A stretch of 64,000 nt of DNA from Bacillota bacterium (GTDB lineage Bacteria; Bacillota; Clostridia; Lachnospirales; Lachnospiraceae), in NCBI GenBank assembly GCA_023395555.1, contig JAEWYQ010000079.1, forward strand, positions 1 through 64,000, in the 5' to 3' direction. Every line of letters starts with the position of its first letter. Position 1 is the stretch's first letter. The position numbers were made by a program, and so were the translations under genes. This document shows positions 34,468 through 43,311 of this stretch, piece by piece. The notes under the pieces are model-generated. The model had not been told where the DNA came from, searched no databases, and saw only the letters and a program-made list of their open reading frames with translations.

Positions 34468-35523
34468 TTAGATTCTGCAGGACACGGGCTTGCCATCCCT
34501 GGCTGCAAGGAAGATAGCATCAATCAATGTCATAACACGCAGTGCCTGCTCCGGTTTTACGATTAACTCGGCTTTGCCGTCCAGGACATTGACAATATTA
34601 TTGTAAAACTCGCTCCAGGAGGTCTCCACCTGAGGAAGGGGAGAGAATTTCTTCGTTTCATCCGGCCGGGGAGCCATGGTTCTTGTGGGCCCGGCGGCGG
34701 TGTAGACGATATCATTCTCCCATTTCAGAGCATCCTTGTTGGCCAGGCTGACCACTTCGCCGTTGCATTCCCAATCCTTGATGACAACCGTTCCCTCGCT
34801 TCCGCACATATGCCATCTGGGCTGGTTAATAAAACAGTTGGTAGCAACCTCTACCAAGGCGGAGATTCCGTTTTCAAAGGTAAGAAGCACTTTGAAATTA
34901 TCATCCACCTCATGATTGAACAAATAAACCAGATGGGGAGCAATGGAGACCACAGGGCTGTCAATGAGATTCAGAAGCTGGTCAAAAAGATGTACTCCCC
35001 AGTCATAGACCATGCCGCCTCCATTTACCTTATGTCCCCGCCAGCCGTGGAGCATCTGGCCGGAACCCTGCACCCGGCTTTCAATAAAATAGGGCTTGCC
35101 TATGGTTCCGTCCTGGTAAAGCTGCTTAATGATCCGGTAATCCCTGTCCCACCTGCGGTTCTGGTGAATCGTGAACAATTTGCCGGTTTCCTTTGCAACA
35201 GCGATAATCTCCTTTAGCTCTTCTGCGTTCATGGTAACGGGCTTCTCGCAGACAACATTCTTGCCGCCCCGCAGACAGGCAATGGAATAGTCCTTATGAA
35301 AATCATTGGGTACCGCAATAGTCACCAGATCGATCTCCGGATCCCGGACTAATTCCTCCAGGCTTTGATACACATGAAGTCCGTTTTCCTCCGCCTTGCG
35401 GCAGGCCTCCTCACGGATATCCAGAATTCCCTTTACCATTGCGCTGTCGATGGAATCGGTTACGCTGCGATAATGCCAGTCACCCATGCCGCCGTAGCCG
35501 ATGATTGCTAACTTATGTCCCAT
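34468..35523 (-). CDS. Gfo/Idh/MocA family dehydrogenase (1)
   Basis: A 351-residue oxidoreductase and the first gene of the cluster. It shows the Rossmann motif LAIIGYGGMGDWHYRSV, the cofactor-proximal CLRGGKNVVCEKPVTMNAEE with Lys of EKP, FTIHQNRRWDRDYRIIK, and GGGMVYDWGVHLFDQLLNL with the canonical D-W-G-V-H, whose Asp and His are the usual catalytic pair. Family members oxidise inositols, sugars or sugar phosphates. It lies divergent from an AraC regulator and 108 bases before the ThuA gene; in that gap GGAACA/TGTTCC (34429-34447) resembles the palindromes at 39.6 and 43.2 kb. Confidence 0.88.
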   Translation of the reverse strand: MGHKLAIIGYGGMGDWHYRSVTDSIDSAMVKGILDIREEACRKAEENGLHVYQSLEELVRDPEIDLVTIAVPNDFHKDYSIACLRGGKNVVCEKPVTMNAEELKEIIAVAKETGKLFTIHQNRRWDRDYRIIKQLYQDGTIGKPYFIESRVQGSGQMLHGWRGHKVNGGGMVYDWGVHLFDQLLNLIDSPVVSIAPHLVYLFNHEVDDNFKVLLTFENGISALVEVATNCFINQPRWHMCGSEGTVVIKDWECNGEVVSLANKDALKWENDIVYTAAGPTRTMAPRPDETKKFSPLPQVETSWSEFYNNIVNVLDGKAELIVKPEQALRVMTLIDAIFLAARDGKPVSCRI

Positions 35524-35557
35524 AACTGTAAACCTCTTTTCTTAATTGATATTTTGT

Positions 35558-35574
35558 GATATTCTTGGAATATC
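35558..35574. promoter_or_regulatory. Perfect palindrome upstream of the dehydrogenase cluster
   Basis: GATATTCTTGGAATATC, seven-base arms around three bases, 35 bases before the first dehydrogenase start. Its place suits an operator for the divergent AraC regulator or another factor. Confidence 0.45.
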
Positions 35575-35723
35575 AGTATTGTCTGATAATGCTATTATAA
35601 CATCTATTGGACGGGATGAGGGACAATAAACCTAAATAATCAGCCAAATATTGCTGTATGGACTTAAATTATGAGGAGAAAAGTTGGAAAGAAGGTCACC
35701 TTCAAACTATTTATTAAGGCCTA

Positions 35724-35755
35724 TTCACTTTTTGAACAGGCCATCAAAAAGTGAA
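35724..35755 (+). promoter_or_regulatory. Perfect 12-bp inverted repeat before the AraC gene
   Basis: TTCACTTTTTGA (35724-35735) and TCAAAAAGTGAA (35744-35755) with an eight-base loop, 16 bases before the chosen start at 35772. If transcribed it makes a hairpin next to GAAAGG, the only ribosome binding site candidate; as DNA it could be an autoregulatory operator. Confidence 0.55.
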
Positions 35756-35771
35756 AGGCACGGGTATAGCT

Positions 35772-36575
35772 ATGAAAGCATTCTATGAAAATATAAAGGA
35801 CGAAATAAGGGTGTTTTATTCGGATGATCTTCAATTTCCCGATCACCTTCACGGTCAGATTGAATTGCTGTATGTGGAGAGCGGAGCAATCGAGGTAGAA
35901 GCATCCGGTCATTCCCGCATATTAGAAACGGGTGATTTTGCTGTTATCTTTCCCAATACCGTTCATAGCTATGGAAAAATGGAGGGAAGGCTGCCCGGAC
36001 GGAGCATTGTCGTCATCTGCAGCCTGGAGCTTACGGGAGAATTCTTCAAAAGGCTGACCAGCTATTCCCCGGAGAAGCCCTTTCTGACGGCTGACCAGCT
36101 GCACCCCAATGTGAGCCTTGCGATGCTGGAGCTGGAGAAGGAGTGCCGGGAGGGAAGAAATTTGAATGCCTGCCGTGCCCTTGTACTGCTGATACTCTCC
36201 CGGATTCTTCCGGTGATCACTCTGGTAAAAAACCGGGATATCAGCAATTATGACCTCACTTATCATATTGTCAGCTATGTGGCGGAGCATTTCCAGGAGC
36301 CTCTGACGCTGACGAAGCTGGCAAAGCATCTGAATGTGAGCAAATTCTACCTGTCCCGTGTGTTTTCCGCAAAGCTGAAGACTAATTTCAACCAGTATCT
36401 GAACCATATACGGGCAAACTATGCCCAGGCACTGATTCAATCCACCAACTATACTTTGACCCGAATCAGTGTGGATTCCGGCTTTGAGAGCCAGCGGACC
36501 TTCAACCGGGTGTTCAAGGAGATCTTCGGTGTCTCCCCCAGCGAATACCGCCGGGGAATCAGTAACGGTTCTTAA
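35772..36575 (+). CDS. AraC family regulator of the ThuA/Gfo-Idh cluster
   Basis: A 267-residue regulator: cupin domain in the first 100 residues (FPDHLHGQIELLYVESGAIEV; GDFAVIFPNTVHSYG) and two C-terminal helix-turn-helix motifs (LTLTKLAKHLNVSKFYLSRVF; GFESQRTFNRVFKEIFGVSP). It faces away from the dehydrogenase/ThuA operon and so likely controls it. I favour the ATG at 35772 because the cupin begins there; a GTG at 35751 falls inside the inverted repeat and has no site. Confidence 0.82.
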   Translation: MKAFYENIKDEIRVFYSDDLQFPDHLHGQIELLYVESGAIEVEASGHSRILETGDFAVIFPNTVHSYGKMEGRLPGRSIVVICSLELTGEFFKRLTSYSPEKPFLTADQLHPNVSLAMLELEKECREGRNLNACRALVLLILSRILPVITLVKNRDISNYDLTYHIVSYVAEHFQEPLTLTKLAKHLNVSKFYLSRVFSAKLKTNFNQYLNHIRANYAQALIQSTNYTLTRISVDSGFESQRTFNRVFKEIFGVSPSEYRRGISNGS

Positions 36576-36657
36576 AAGCATCGTCTGTGCGAAAAATCCT
36601 CATTATTTTGCCGATGGAAACATAGAATTCTATAAGGAAAAATCTATGGAGGTCAAG

Positions 36658-37074
36658 ATGAGAAGATCCAGAATATTATTTCTGCTTCTTACCATAATGA
36701 TAACAATTCTGGGAATTACGGGCTGTAAACAGGAGGGAACCGAGGCTAAGAAAATAAAGGATCTGGAGTTTACCGTGGTGGAGGATGCGGATCTGCCCGG
36801 AGAGCTGAAGGAAATCATCGATGAGAAGATGGAGGAGCCCTTCCGGCTGTCCTATAGAAATAAGGACAATCTCTATATTGTGAGGGGCTATGGCAAACAG
36901 AACAGCGGGGGCTTCAGCATCTCAGTGGATGAGTTGTATCTGACCAGCGATGCCATCCATATTAAGACCACGCTCATCGGTCCGTCCCAGGAGGATGTGG
37001 TATCCCAGGGAGTCACCTATCCTTATGTGGTGGTTAAGCTGGAGTTCCGGGAGGAAAAAATCGAGTTCCAATGA
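36658..37074 (+). CDS. Lipoprotein with PrcB-type C-terminal domain
   Basis: A 138-residue lipoprotein with signal peptide and lipobox ITGC (Cys at about residue 23). The rest matches the PrcB C-terminal domain: ...YIVRGYGKQNSGGFSISVDELY, a basic strand, and YPYVVVKL at the end. In spirochetes PrcB is part of a protease complex; in Firmicutes such domains stand alone and their role is unclear. The ATG at 36658 follows GGAGG. There is no terminator directly after it. Confidence 0.75.
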   Translation: MRRSRILFLLLTIMITILGITGCKQEGTEAKKIKDLEFTVVEDADLPGELKEIIDEKMEEPFRLSYRNKDNLYIVRGYGKQNSGGFSISVDELYLTSDAIHIKTTLIGPSQEDVVSQGVTYPYVVVKLEFREEKIEFQ

Positions 37075-37494
37075 TATTTTAATGGTCAAAACAGTAAAAA
37101 TGTGGATAGGAATAGACTGGAGCTACAATATTTTGTTGACTAATTATTTCCAAGGTCAACATATTGTGGTTTTGTAAAATTTGGCGAAATGTTGAGTTTT
37201 TAATGCTACAAAGTGCGGGAATTGTGCAAAATTCCAGTATATAATGGTTCAAATGGACTAGGTATGTGAAATTATTCCATGAATTTAACTAAAAAGTTAA
37301 AACTTTAATGTGCAAATTTATGTGCACAACTACCGCTGTAGACTGTGAATTGTCTGAAAATTCATTGACGGAAAATGCAATTTATGTTATAATGCATGCG
37401 AAGCATGTAGTTTGTTACAGATTTATTTGGAAAATGTGAACAGATCCTATGGGAACCCCAGCCAAGGTGAGTGGACATTGATAAGGAGAAAATA
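37075..37494 (+). promoter_or_regulatory. Long intergenic stretch with the veg promoter
   Basis: TTGACG (37365-37370), 17 bases, TATAAT (37388-37393) is a strong promoter about 100 bases before veg. Further up, ACAATAT...GTTGAC (37123-37138) pairs with GTCAACATATTGT (37155-37168), an inverted repeat that could end the lipoprotein transcript or bind a protein. No reading frame of note. Confidence 0.65.
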
Positions 37495-37740
37495 ATGATG
37501 AAGCAAAATGATGTAAATTGTGTACGGAATGCAGTGATGAATCAGACAGGAAAGAGGGTCAAGATTCGGATCAACAGGGGACGCCATAAGGTCGATATTA
37601 CAGAAGGTATTATTTCCGAGACCTATCCCAGCATTTTCTTAATTAAAATACAAGAGAACGAAGGGATGCCGGTCAGAACAGTTTCTTATAGCTACACCGA
37701 TGTCCTTACGAAGGATGTGGAACTGATTCTTTGCAGTTAA
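37495..37740 (+). CDS. veg: Veg family protein
   Basis: An 81-residue protein of the Veg family (DUF1021): MNQTGKRVKIRINRGRHKVDITEGIISETYPSIF followed by RTVSYSYTDVLTKDVEL. In Bacillus subtilis veg is very strongly expressed and the protein affects biofilm and spore outgrowth genes; its biochemical role is not settled. The strong promoter here fits high expression. The first of two tandem ATG codons at 37495 is nearest the AAGGAG site. Confidence 0.92.
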   Translation: MMKQNDVNCVRNAVMNQTGKRVKIRINRGRHKVDITEGIISETYPSIFLIKIQENEGMPVRTVSYSYTDVLTKDVELILCS

Positions 37741-37745
37741 GATAA

Positions 37746-37780
37746 AACAATGGCAAGGGGTGAACCCTTGCCATTTGTTG
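37746..37780 (+). terminator. veg terminator
   Basis: Stem ATGGCAAGGG (37750-37759) with CCCTTGCCAT (37765-37774), five-base loop; the arms extend by ACA/TGT with short T content on the 3' side. Confidence 0.75.
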
Positions 37781-37921
37781 GATAATGGAGCTAAAGCCTG
37801 CCCGGTTTTAGCTTTTTTTAGGCTCTTTATTTTTCAAATCCATATCATAAATCCTTTGCAAAGCGAATAAGATATGACAGAGGCATTCCGTCGTATGTCC
37901 AAATCTAAGGAGGGATTACCA

Positions 37922-39481
37922 GTGGATTTGATTAAAAAAAATATTCACATGAATAAATTGAAATGTAAGAGCACCCTGCAGCTTACATTGGACGATGATT
38001 TTAATGTTCCCGACATTAAACCGGATATTGACCGGATTATCACTGGGCAGGGTGAAGTAAAGATCAATGAAATCAAGGCAATGAACGGAAAACTGCTGGT
38101 GAAGGGAGTCCTCCGGTTTAATGTAATCTATCTCTGCGAGGGAGATCCGAGGCCGGTTCATAACATTGCGGGGGATATCCCCTTTGATGAAGTGATCAAC
38201 ATGGATGTTAACTGTTCCGATGATGAGCCCATTGTGAAATGGGAGCTGGAGGATCTGTCCACGGGTCTGATCAATTCCCGGAAGCTCAGTGTCAAGTCCG
38301 TTGTCCGGATGTATGTGGCTGTGGAAGAGCTGTATGATGAAGAAACAGCGGTCATGGTGGAGGACTCCGAGGATGTACAGTACATAAATAAGAAGATAGA
38401 GATTACAAACGTAGCAATTAATAAAAAGGACACCTTCCGCATTAAGGATGAGATCATGCTTCCGGGCAATAAAGGAAATATCGGAACCCTTTTATTTACC
38501 GATGTCAACCTGAGCAATGTGGAGATAAGGCTCCTGGAAGATAAATTTACAATCAAAGGTGAGCTGCCGGTCTTTATTCTTTACACCACGGAGGACGAAG
38601 AGAATCCGATGGAATACTATGAGTCGGAGCTTCCCTTCAGCGGAACTGTGGACTGCAATGGCTGTACCGAGGAAATGATTGAGGATATTACCTGCAGTAT
38701 CGGAAACAAGAGCCTGGAGGTGAGGCCGGACCCGGACGGAGAGGAACGGGTTCTCGACCTGGAGGTTATTTTGGATCTGGGCATTAAGGTATATGAAACA
38801 GTGGAACCGGAGATTCTCTGTGACATTTACAGTCCGAAGAAGGAAATCACACCCATCATCCGAAATGCGGATTATGAGAATTTGGTAATAAAGAATAACA
38901 GCAAGTACCGGATTTCTGACCGGATCCGGGTGCCGGATGACCAGCCCAGGATTTTGCAGGTGTGCCATGCCAGCGGAGAGATCCGGATCGATGATGTTCT
39001 GGCGGAGAGCACGGAGCTGACCGTGGAGGGTGTGATTGAAGTAAGCATCCTGTATATCTCCGAGGATGACCGGAGGCCGATGAACTCTCTGAAGGCCATG
39101 ATCCCCTTCTCCCAGATAATTGAGCTGAAGGGCATGAAGCCCGGGAGCAACTATGAGGTGAAGCCCTGCCTTGACCAGCTCAGTGTCATGATGCTGGATG
39201 GCGAAGAGATAGAGGTTAAGGCAGTAATCAATCTGAATACCATCGTATTCGATGTGATCACAGAGCCTGTCATCACGGATGTGGTTGTAAACCCTCTGGA
39301 TATGGAAAAACTTCAGGCAATGCCCGGAATAATCGGTTATGTGGTGAAAAGGGATGACACACTGTGGAATATTGCAAAAAAATATTATACTACGGTGGAT
39401 AACATTATGGCATTGAATGAGATGGAAGAGGGCAAGGTAAAGGAAGGCGACAGACTGATTATTATGAAAGAAGTAGTTTAA
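37922..39481 (+). CDS. sipL: SipL-like spore coat morphogenesis protein (DUF3794 repeats + LysM)
   Basis: A 519-residue protein with three DUF3794/SPOCS-type repeats (about 30-150, 170-290 and 325-440; each contains a KGxLxFxVxYxxE/D-D-pattern such as TIKGELPVFILYTTEDEE and TVEGVIEVSILYISEDDR) and a C-terminal LysM domain (YVVKRDDTLWNIAKKYYTTVDNI). This layout and length match SipL of Clostridioides difficile, which binds SpoIVA and ties the coat to the forespore. GTG start at 37922 behind AAGGAGGG. Expected to be made in the mother cell during sporulation. Confidence 0.85.
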   Translation: MDLIKKNIHMNKLKCKSTLQLTLDDDFNVPDIKPDIDRIITGQGEVKINEIKAMNGKLLVKGVLRFNVIYLCEGDPRPVHNIAGDIPFDEVINMDVNCSDDEPIVKWELEDLSTGLINSRKLSVKSVVRMYVAVEELYDEETAVMVEDSEDVQYINKKIEITNVAINKKDTFRIKDEIMLPGNKGNIGTLLFTDVNLSNVEIRLLEDKFTIKGELPVFILYTTEDEENPMEYYESELPFSGTVDCNGCTEEMIEDITCSIGNKSLEVRPDPDGEERVLDLEVILDLGIKVYETVEPEILCDIYSPKKEITPIIRNADYENLVIKNNSKYRISDRIRVPDDQPRILQVCHASGEIRIDDVLAESTELTVEGVIEVSILYISEDDRRPMNSLKAMIPFSQIIELKGMKPGSNYEVKPCLDQLSVMMLDGEEIEVKAVINLNTIVFDVITEPVITDVVVNPLDMEKLQAMPGIIGYVVKRDDTLWNIAKKYYTTVDNIMALNEMEEGKVKEGDRLIIMKEVV

Positions 39482-39497
39482 TGGTATGAGATAGAAG

Positions 39498-39556
39498 AAA
39501 AAACAGCCGCTCTGCAAGCAGTCCTTATAGATGGATTCCTGCAAGGGGCTGTTTTT
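39498..39556 (+). terminator. sipL terminator
   Basis: AAAAACAGCC at the left pairs with GGCTGTTTTT at the right, with inner GCA/TGC pairing, and a T-run. Confidence 0.8.
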
Positions 39557-39621
39557 CTGTATAAAATTTTTGCAGTCTTTTATAATCTTTGATTTGCTGG
39601 TATTCTATAGATAGGATTTAT

Positions 39622-39652
39622 ATTGCAGGAACATAATCTGTGTTCCTGTAAT
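39622..39652. repeat. Palindromic element, copy 1
   Basis: ATTGCAGGAACA, seven bases, TGTTCCTGTAAT: the same palindrome as at 43242 and 43312. All three copies are followed by AATC and a GTATA-type word, so the shared unit is about 55 bases. It lies 68 bases before the GH28-like gene. Confidence 0.7.
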
Positions 39653-39719
39653 CGGAGTATATTATGTAGAACAGACCGGGTGCAGTACCGGTAAAACAAT
39701 AGAAGGGAAGGAAAATACG

Positions 39720-40766
39720 ATGGATCAGTTGATGCTTTATCACCCGTCCGGTGCCCGGACTGCCACAAGCCTTGCACTGGTGTGGGACAAGGTACCGGGG
39801 GCGGAGTGCTATCAGGTGCTGTTAAACGGCAGGATGGAGGGAATTGCTGCTTGTACAGACTACACTGCCGAGCACTTGAGGCCGGAGACTTCCTATACCT
39901 GTGAGGTTCGTGCTGTTGCCCGGGATGGCAAGCTGCTGACACAGAGCAATACTCTTCCAGCTTCTACAAAGAGACAGGGTGAGTTATTTGATATCAGGGA
40001 CTTTGGTGCGAAGGGAGATGGAATTACCCTCAATACGGAAGCAATTCAGGCGGCAATCAATGCCTGCAGTGAGGAGGGTATCGTCTATATACCGGAAGGA
40101 GTCTTTCTAACCGGAGCTTTGCATTTGAAAAGCCACTCGCTGATCGCCAGCCAGGATGACTGCATTGCCGTGAAATCCGGCAGGGACGAAGACGGGCGCA
40201 AACGGGGTGTACCCAGCGAAAATATTCGAATCACCAATTGCACCTTCCTCAGCGGCTTCGGCGTTGCCATGGGAAGCGAGATGTCGGGAGGAATCCGCAA
40301 TGTGCTGGTACAGGACTGTGTATTTGAGGATGCATACAGTGTCGGTTCGGTGAAAGCACCCTTGTACCGGGGCGGTGTCATTGAAAATATTACCTATGCC
40401 GACTGCCGCATCTCCAACTATGGAGAGCATAGGGATACCCGCTGGTTCCGGGGGGCAATCTATGTGGACCAGTACTACCATCTGGAGACCTTTGATCCCG
40501 ATGAAAGCCATCCGGTTACGGAGGGAACTCCGGTGATCCGCAATATCACCTTCCGCAATATTGTACTGGATACCGCCACCGGCAATGCCATCTTCCTCGC
40601 CGGTCTGCCGGAGGCTCCCCTGGAAAATATCACGCTGGAGAATGTGACGGCATTGGGGAAGACGGGAATGAAAGCCTATAATATTAACGGTCTTCATATG
40701 AAAAATGTGTCCGTCAGTGCAAGAGAAGGAGAGGCGGTCATGCTGCATAATGTGAATGCAGAATAG
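39720..40766 (+). CDS. GH28-like protein with internal deletion and lost catalytic residues
   Basis: A 348-residue protein. Residues 10-85 form a fibronectin-type module, and at 92 the pectate/polygalacturonase fold begins (FDIRDFGAKGDGITLNTEAIQAAINAC). Relatives run on for about 500 residues. Here LTGALHLKSH (to about residue 138) is joined directly to SLIASQDDCIAVKSG, so about 150 residues including the NTDG catalytic motif are gone, in frame. The DD motif remains, but the GHG motif is GFG (about 180) and the RIK motif is absent. Pectin hydrolysis is therefore doubtful; a glycan-binding remnant or sensor partner is possible. No signal peptide. It stands 33 bases before a sensor kinase gene. 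Confidence 0.75.
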   Translation: MDQLMLYHPSGARTATSLALVWDKVPGAECYQVLLNGRMEGIAACTDYTAEHLRPETSYTCEVRAVARDGKLLTQSNTLPASTKRQGELFDIRDFGAKGDGITLNTEAIQAAINACSEEGIVYIPEGVFLTGALHLKSHSLIASQDDCIAVKSGRDEDGRKRGVPSENIRITNCTFLSGFGVAMGSEMSGGIRNVLVQDCVFEDAYSVGSVKAPLYRGGVIENITYADCRISNYGEHRDTRWFRGAIYVDQYYHLETFDPDESHPVTEGTPVIRNITFRNIVLDTATGNAIFLAGLPEAPLENITLENVTALGKTGMKAYNINGLHMKNVSVSAREGEAVMLHNVNAE

Positions 40767-40799
40767 GCTGCGGAGATCGGATGGGAGGTGAATTGCCCG

Positions 40800-42482
40800 A
40801 TGAAGAAAGAGAAAAAAATTGGTCAGCTATTACGGGAATACTTTGTTTTTTACGGAATCATACCTGCCTTTACCATATCCGTGCTATTGCTGGGCTTCGT
40901 ATTTGTTTTTCAGCAATATCTGTTTAAACGCGAGGTCCGTGTCAGTAACCAGCAGGCCGTACAGCAGCTGGAACAGGAACTGGATGCGCAGAAGGATTTT
41001 CTTCGGGACTTTTCCCAATCTCCAAAGGTTCTGGAATATTTCCTAGGCGCGGGAAATGCCAGTATGCTATATGAGGACTTCTATGCCTATAATCGGGATA
41101 CGGATTTGAAATGTGTGATGAATCTGTTGGGCAGGGACAGCCGTGTCCTCAGCTCCAGCCTGAAGTTCTCCGAGGAATATTCCCAGGCGGGACTTATCCT
41201 GATTACGGAAAGAATTAAGAAGAAATATCCCGATGTACTGGATGAGTCCAATCTGATTGAGTACCCTTCCGGAATTCTCTCGGTTTATACCCTGGGGGCG
41301 GCTGTAAGGGATGGGGAGGAGATTGTCGGTTATGTCATGGTGCAGACCCTGGAGGAGGGACTTCAGAGGGTGTTGAAATCGGGAACTATGCTGCGTCAGT
41401 TGACGGTGGACCGATTTGATCGCATTATCAGCATACAGAATGACATGGACCATAGGCTGAAGGAGAGATTTCTCCCGGATCAGGACCCGGTTTTTACAGG
41501 CGTCAACGAAGATAAGTACTATTTTGTAAATGGTACTCTGCCGGGGTACGGAATCACGATCTACACTGCCGGCACATGGAATTCTATAAGAAGCTCCTAT
41601 GTAATGAGCATTTTATTTTCAGCAGTGGTTCTGATTCATCTTATTTTTCTGGTTAATAATATTTCCCGGAAGGTGAGCAAAAAGGTGACGGAGCCCATTC
41701 AGAATCTGGTACAGGCATTTTCTCATCTGAAGGAAGGAGAAACGCAGCATATGGCAGCTGCCTCGGATCATGTGGAGGAGTTCCGTTTTCTTACGGAGGA
41801 GTACAACCATATGCTGAACCAGCTGAATCAGTTGATGAAACGGAATGAGGAGCTGTCCGAAATCCGCAGGGTGTCGGAGATTAAACAGCTGGAAGCGCAG
41901 TTTGATCCCCATTTCTTCCTGAACATGCTGGAAAGTCTCCGGTACATGTCCCTGATGGGCGGGGAGGATACGGAGAAAATGATCCTCAGCCTGTCCGGTA
42001 TTCTCCGGTACAGTTTATACAATAAAGACCAGTATTCCAGCGTGGTGAAGGATATGAAATACGTGGAGGACTATTTATATCTCCAGAAGACCAGAATCGG
42101 AAGCAACTTTACCTATGAGATCCATCTGGAGGAGGAAGTGAAGGAAAATATCGTGCCCAAGCTGCTGATCCAGCCGCTGATCGAGAACTCCATCAAGCAC
42201 GGCTACCAGGGAGTACCGGGTTTTCATGTGACCGTAACGGCTTACAAACAAGAGGGTGACATTTATTTTCAGGTCAGGGACAATGGCAAGGGCATTACCC
42301 GGGAAAAGGCCCGGGAGCTGATGGACACGCTGATGGAGGACCCGGTGGAGCATATCGGGCTTGGCAATATTCATAAGCGGTTGGTATATATGCACGGCGA
42401 GGGCTATGGCATACAGAATATCGATGGAAGCTATGGCTTTATGGTTACGGTTAAGGTGAAAGGGGAGGAAAAAGAAGAGTGA
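40800..42482 (+). CDS. Sensor histidine kinase, YesM-like
   Basis: A 560-residue membrane kinase. A helix at about residues 14-36 and another at 262-285 enclose an extracellular sensor part. A HAMP region follows, then the His_kinase domain with FDPHFFLNMLESLRYMS (phospho-His at about 371; most relatives have N-P-H-F-L-Y-N). The ATP-binding part has LLIQPLIENSIKHG (N box) and DNGKGI with GLGNIHKRL. It forms a pair with the overlapping YesN-like regulator. Start at ATG 40800, nine bases after GGGAGGTG. I infer that it senses an extracellular carbohydrate-derived signal. Confidence 0.87.
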   Translation: MKKEKKIGQLLREYFVFYGIIPAFTISVLLLGFVFVFQQYLFKREVRVSNQQAVQQLEQELDAQKDFLRDFSQSPKVLEYFLGAGNASMLYEDFYAYNRDTDLKCVMNLLGRDSRVLSSSLKFSEEYSQAGLILITERIKKKYPDVLDESNLIEYPSGILSVYTLGAAVRDGEEIVGYVMVQTLEEGLQRVLKSGTMLRQLTVDRFDRIISIQNDMDHRLKERFLPDQDPVFTGVNEDKYYFVNGTLPGYGITIYTAGTWNSIRSSYVMSILFSAVVLIHLIFLVNNISRKVSKKVTEPIQNLVQAFSHLKEGETQHMAAASDHVEEFRFLTEEYNHMLNQLNQLMKRNEELSEIRRVSEIKQLEAQFDPHFFLNMLESLRYMSLMGGEDTEKMILSLSGILRYSLYNKDQYSSVVKDMKYVEDYLYLQKTRIGSNFTYEIHLEEEVKENIVPKLLIQPLIENSIKHGYQGVPGFHVTVTAYKQEGDIYFQVRDNGKGITREKARELMDTLMEDPVEHIGLGNIHKRLVYMHGEGYGIQNIDGSYGFMVTVKVKGEEKEE

Positions 42483-43270
42483 GCTTCAAGGTCTTAGTAG
42501 TGGAGGATGAGGAGATCATCCGTAAGGGGATTATTTATACCTATCCGTGGAATGATAAGGACTGTGTGGTAATCGGGGAAGCCTCCAACGGCCTGGAGGG
42601 TCTGGAGAAAATATGGGAGCTGAAGCCGGACATCGTGGTGACGGATATTGGTATGCCCTTGATGGATGGACTGGAGATGCTGAAAGAGGTAGGGGACGAA
42701 GTATTGTTTTCCAGCATTATCATATCCGTATATGATGAATTTGAGAAAGCAAGACAGGCGATTGATATCGGTGTCAGCAATTACCTGCTGAAGCCCCTGG
42801 ATCATGCCAAGCTGGATTCTGCCGTGGAAAAAGCGAAAAAGGATCTGGTGCACCGGCAGAGCTATTACCAGAAATCCGAGGAGAACAGGGACAATTCCTT
42901 CGATGATATACAGCTGATCGGAGACGGTTTTCATAATTATTATGTTAAAAGAACCTACGCATTTATTGAGAAGAATTACAAGTCCCGGATCGGCTTGCAG
43001 GATCTGGTGGATGAACTGAAGGTCAGTGCGAATTATATAAACCGGAATCTTAAGGAAGAATTGAACCAGACCTTTAATGAATTTCTGAACCGGTACAGGA
43101 TACAGAAGTCAGTGGAATTAATGAAGACAGGGGAAGAGAAAATCTATAATATTGCTACACAGGTAGGGTATAGCGATTATAAGTATTTTATAACGGTGTT
43201 TAAAAAGTACGTGGGAATATCACCTAGCAAATTGCTGGTATATTACAGGAACAAAAGCATGTTCCTGTAA
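42479..43270 (+). CDS. Response regulator with AraC-type output, YesN-like
   Basis: A 263-residue regulator: receiver domain 1-125 with phospho-acceptor Asp at about 56 (VVTDIGMPLMDG) and conserved Lys in NYLLKPLD, then two helix-turn-helix motifs of AraC type (IGLQDLVDELKVSANYINRNL; VGYSDYKYFITVFKKYVGISP). GTG start overlaps the kinase stop by four bases. The last codons (encoding YYRNKSMFL) are part of the palindromic element at 43242-43271, which is repeated 70 bases on. The probable target is the importer operon at 43.8-48.5 kb. Confidence 0.88.
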   Translation: MSFKVLVVEDEEIIRKGIIYTYPWNDKDCVVIGEASNGLEGLEKIWELKPDIVVTDIGMPLMDGLEMLKEVGDEVLFSSIIISVYDEFEKARQAIDIGVSNYLLKPLDHAKLDSAVEKAKKDLVHRQSYYQKSEENRDNSFDDIQLIGDGFHNYYVKRTYAFIEKNYKSRIGLQDLVDELKVSANYINRNLKEELNQTFNEFLNRYRIQKSVELMKTGEEKIYNIATQVGYSDYKYFITVFKKYVGISPSKLLVYYRNKSMFL

Positions 43271-43271
43271 T
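43242..43271. repeat. Palindromic element, copy 2 (over the regulator stop codon)
   Basis: ATTACAGGAACA, six bases, TGTTCCTGTAAT, perfect 12-base arms. It encodes the last nine residues and the stop of the response regulator. Confidence 0.8.
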
Positions 43272-43311
43272 CATGGGCGTATAAGGCAGATGCAGCTATT
43301 CTCGGTGGTAT

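Noticed and set aside
38492..39544. Long reading frame on the minus strand under sipL
   Set aside because: It is antisense to a well-recognised DUF3794/LysM gene, has no family resemblance and no ribosome binding site; its Leu/His/Gln-rich composition is that of a shadow frame.
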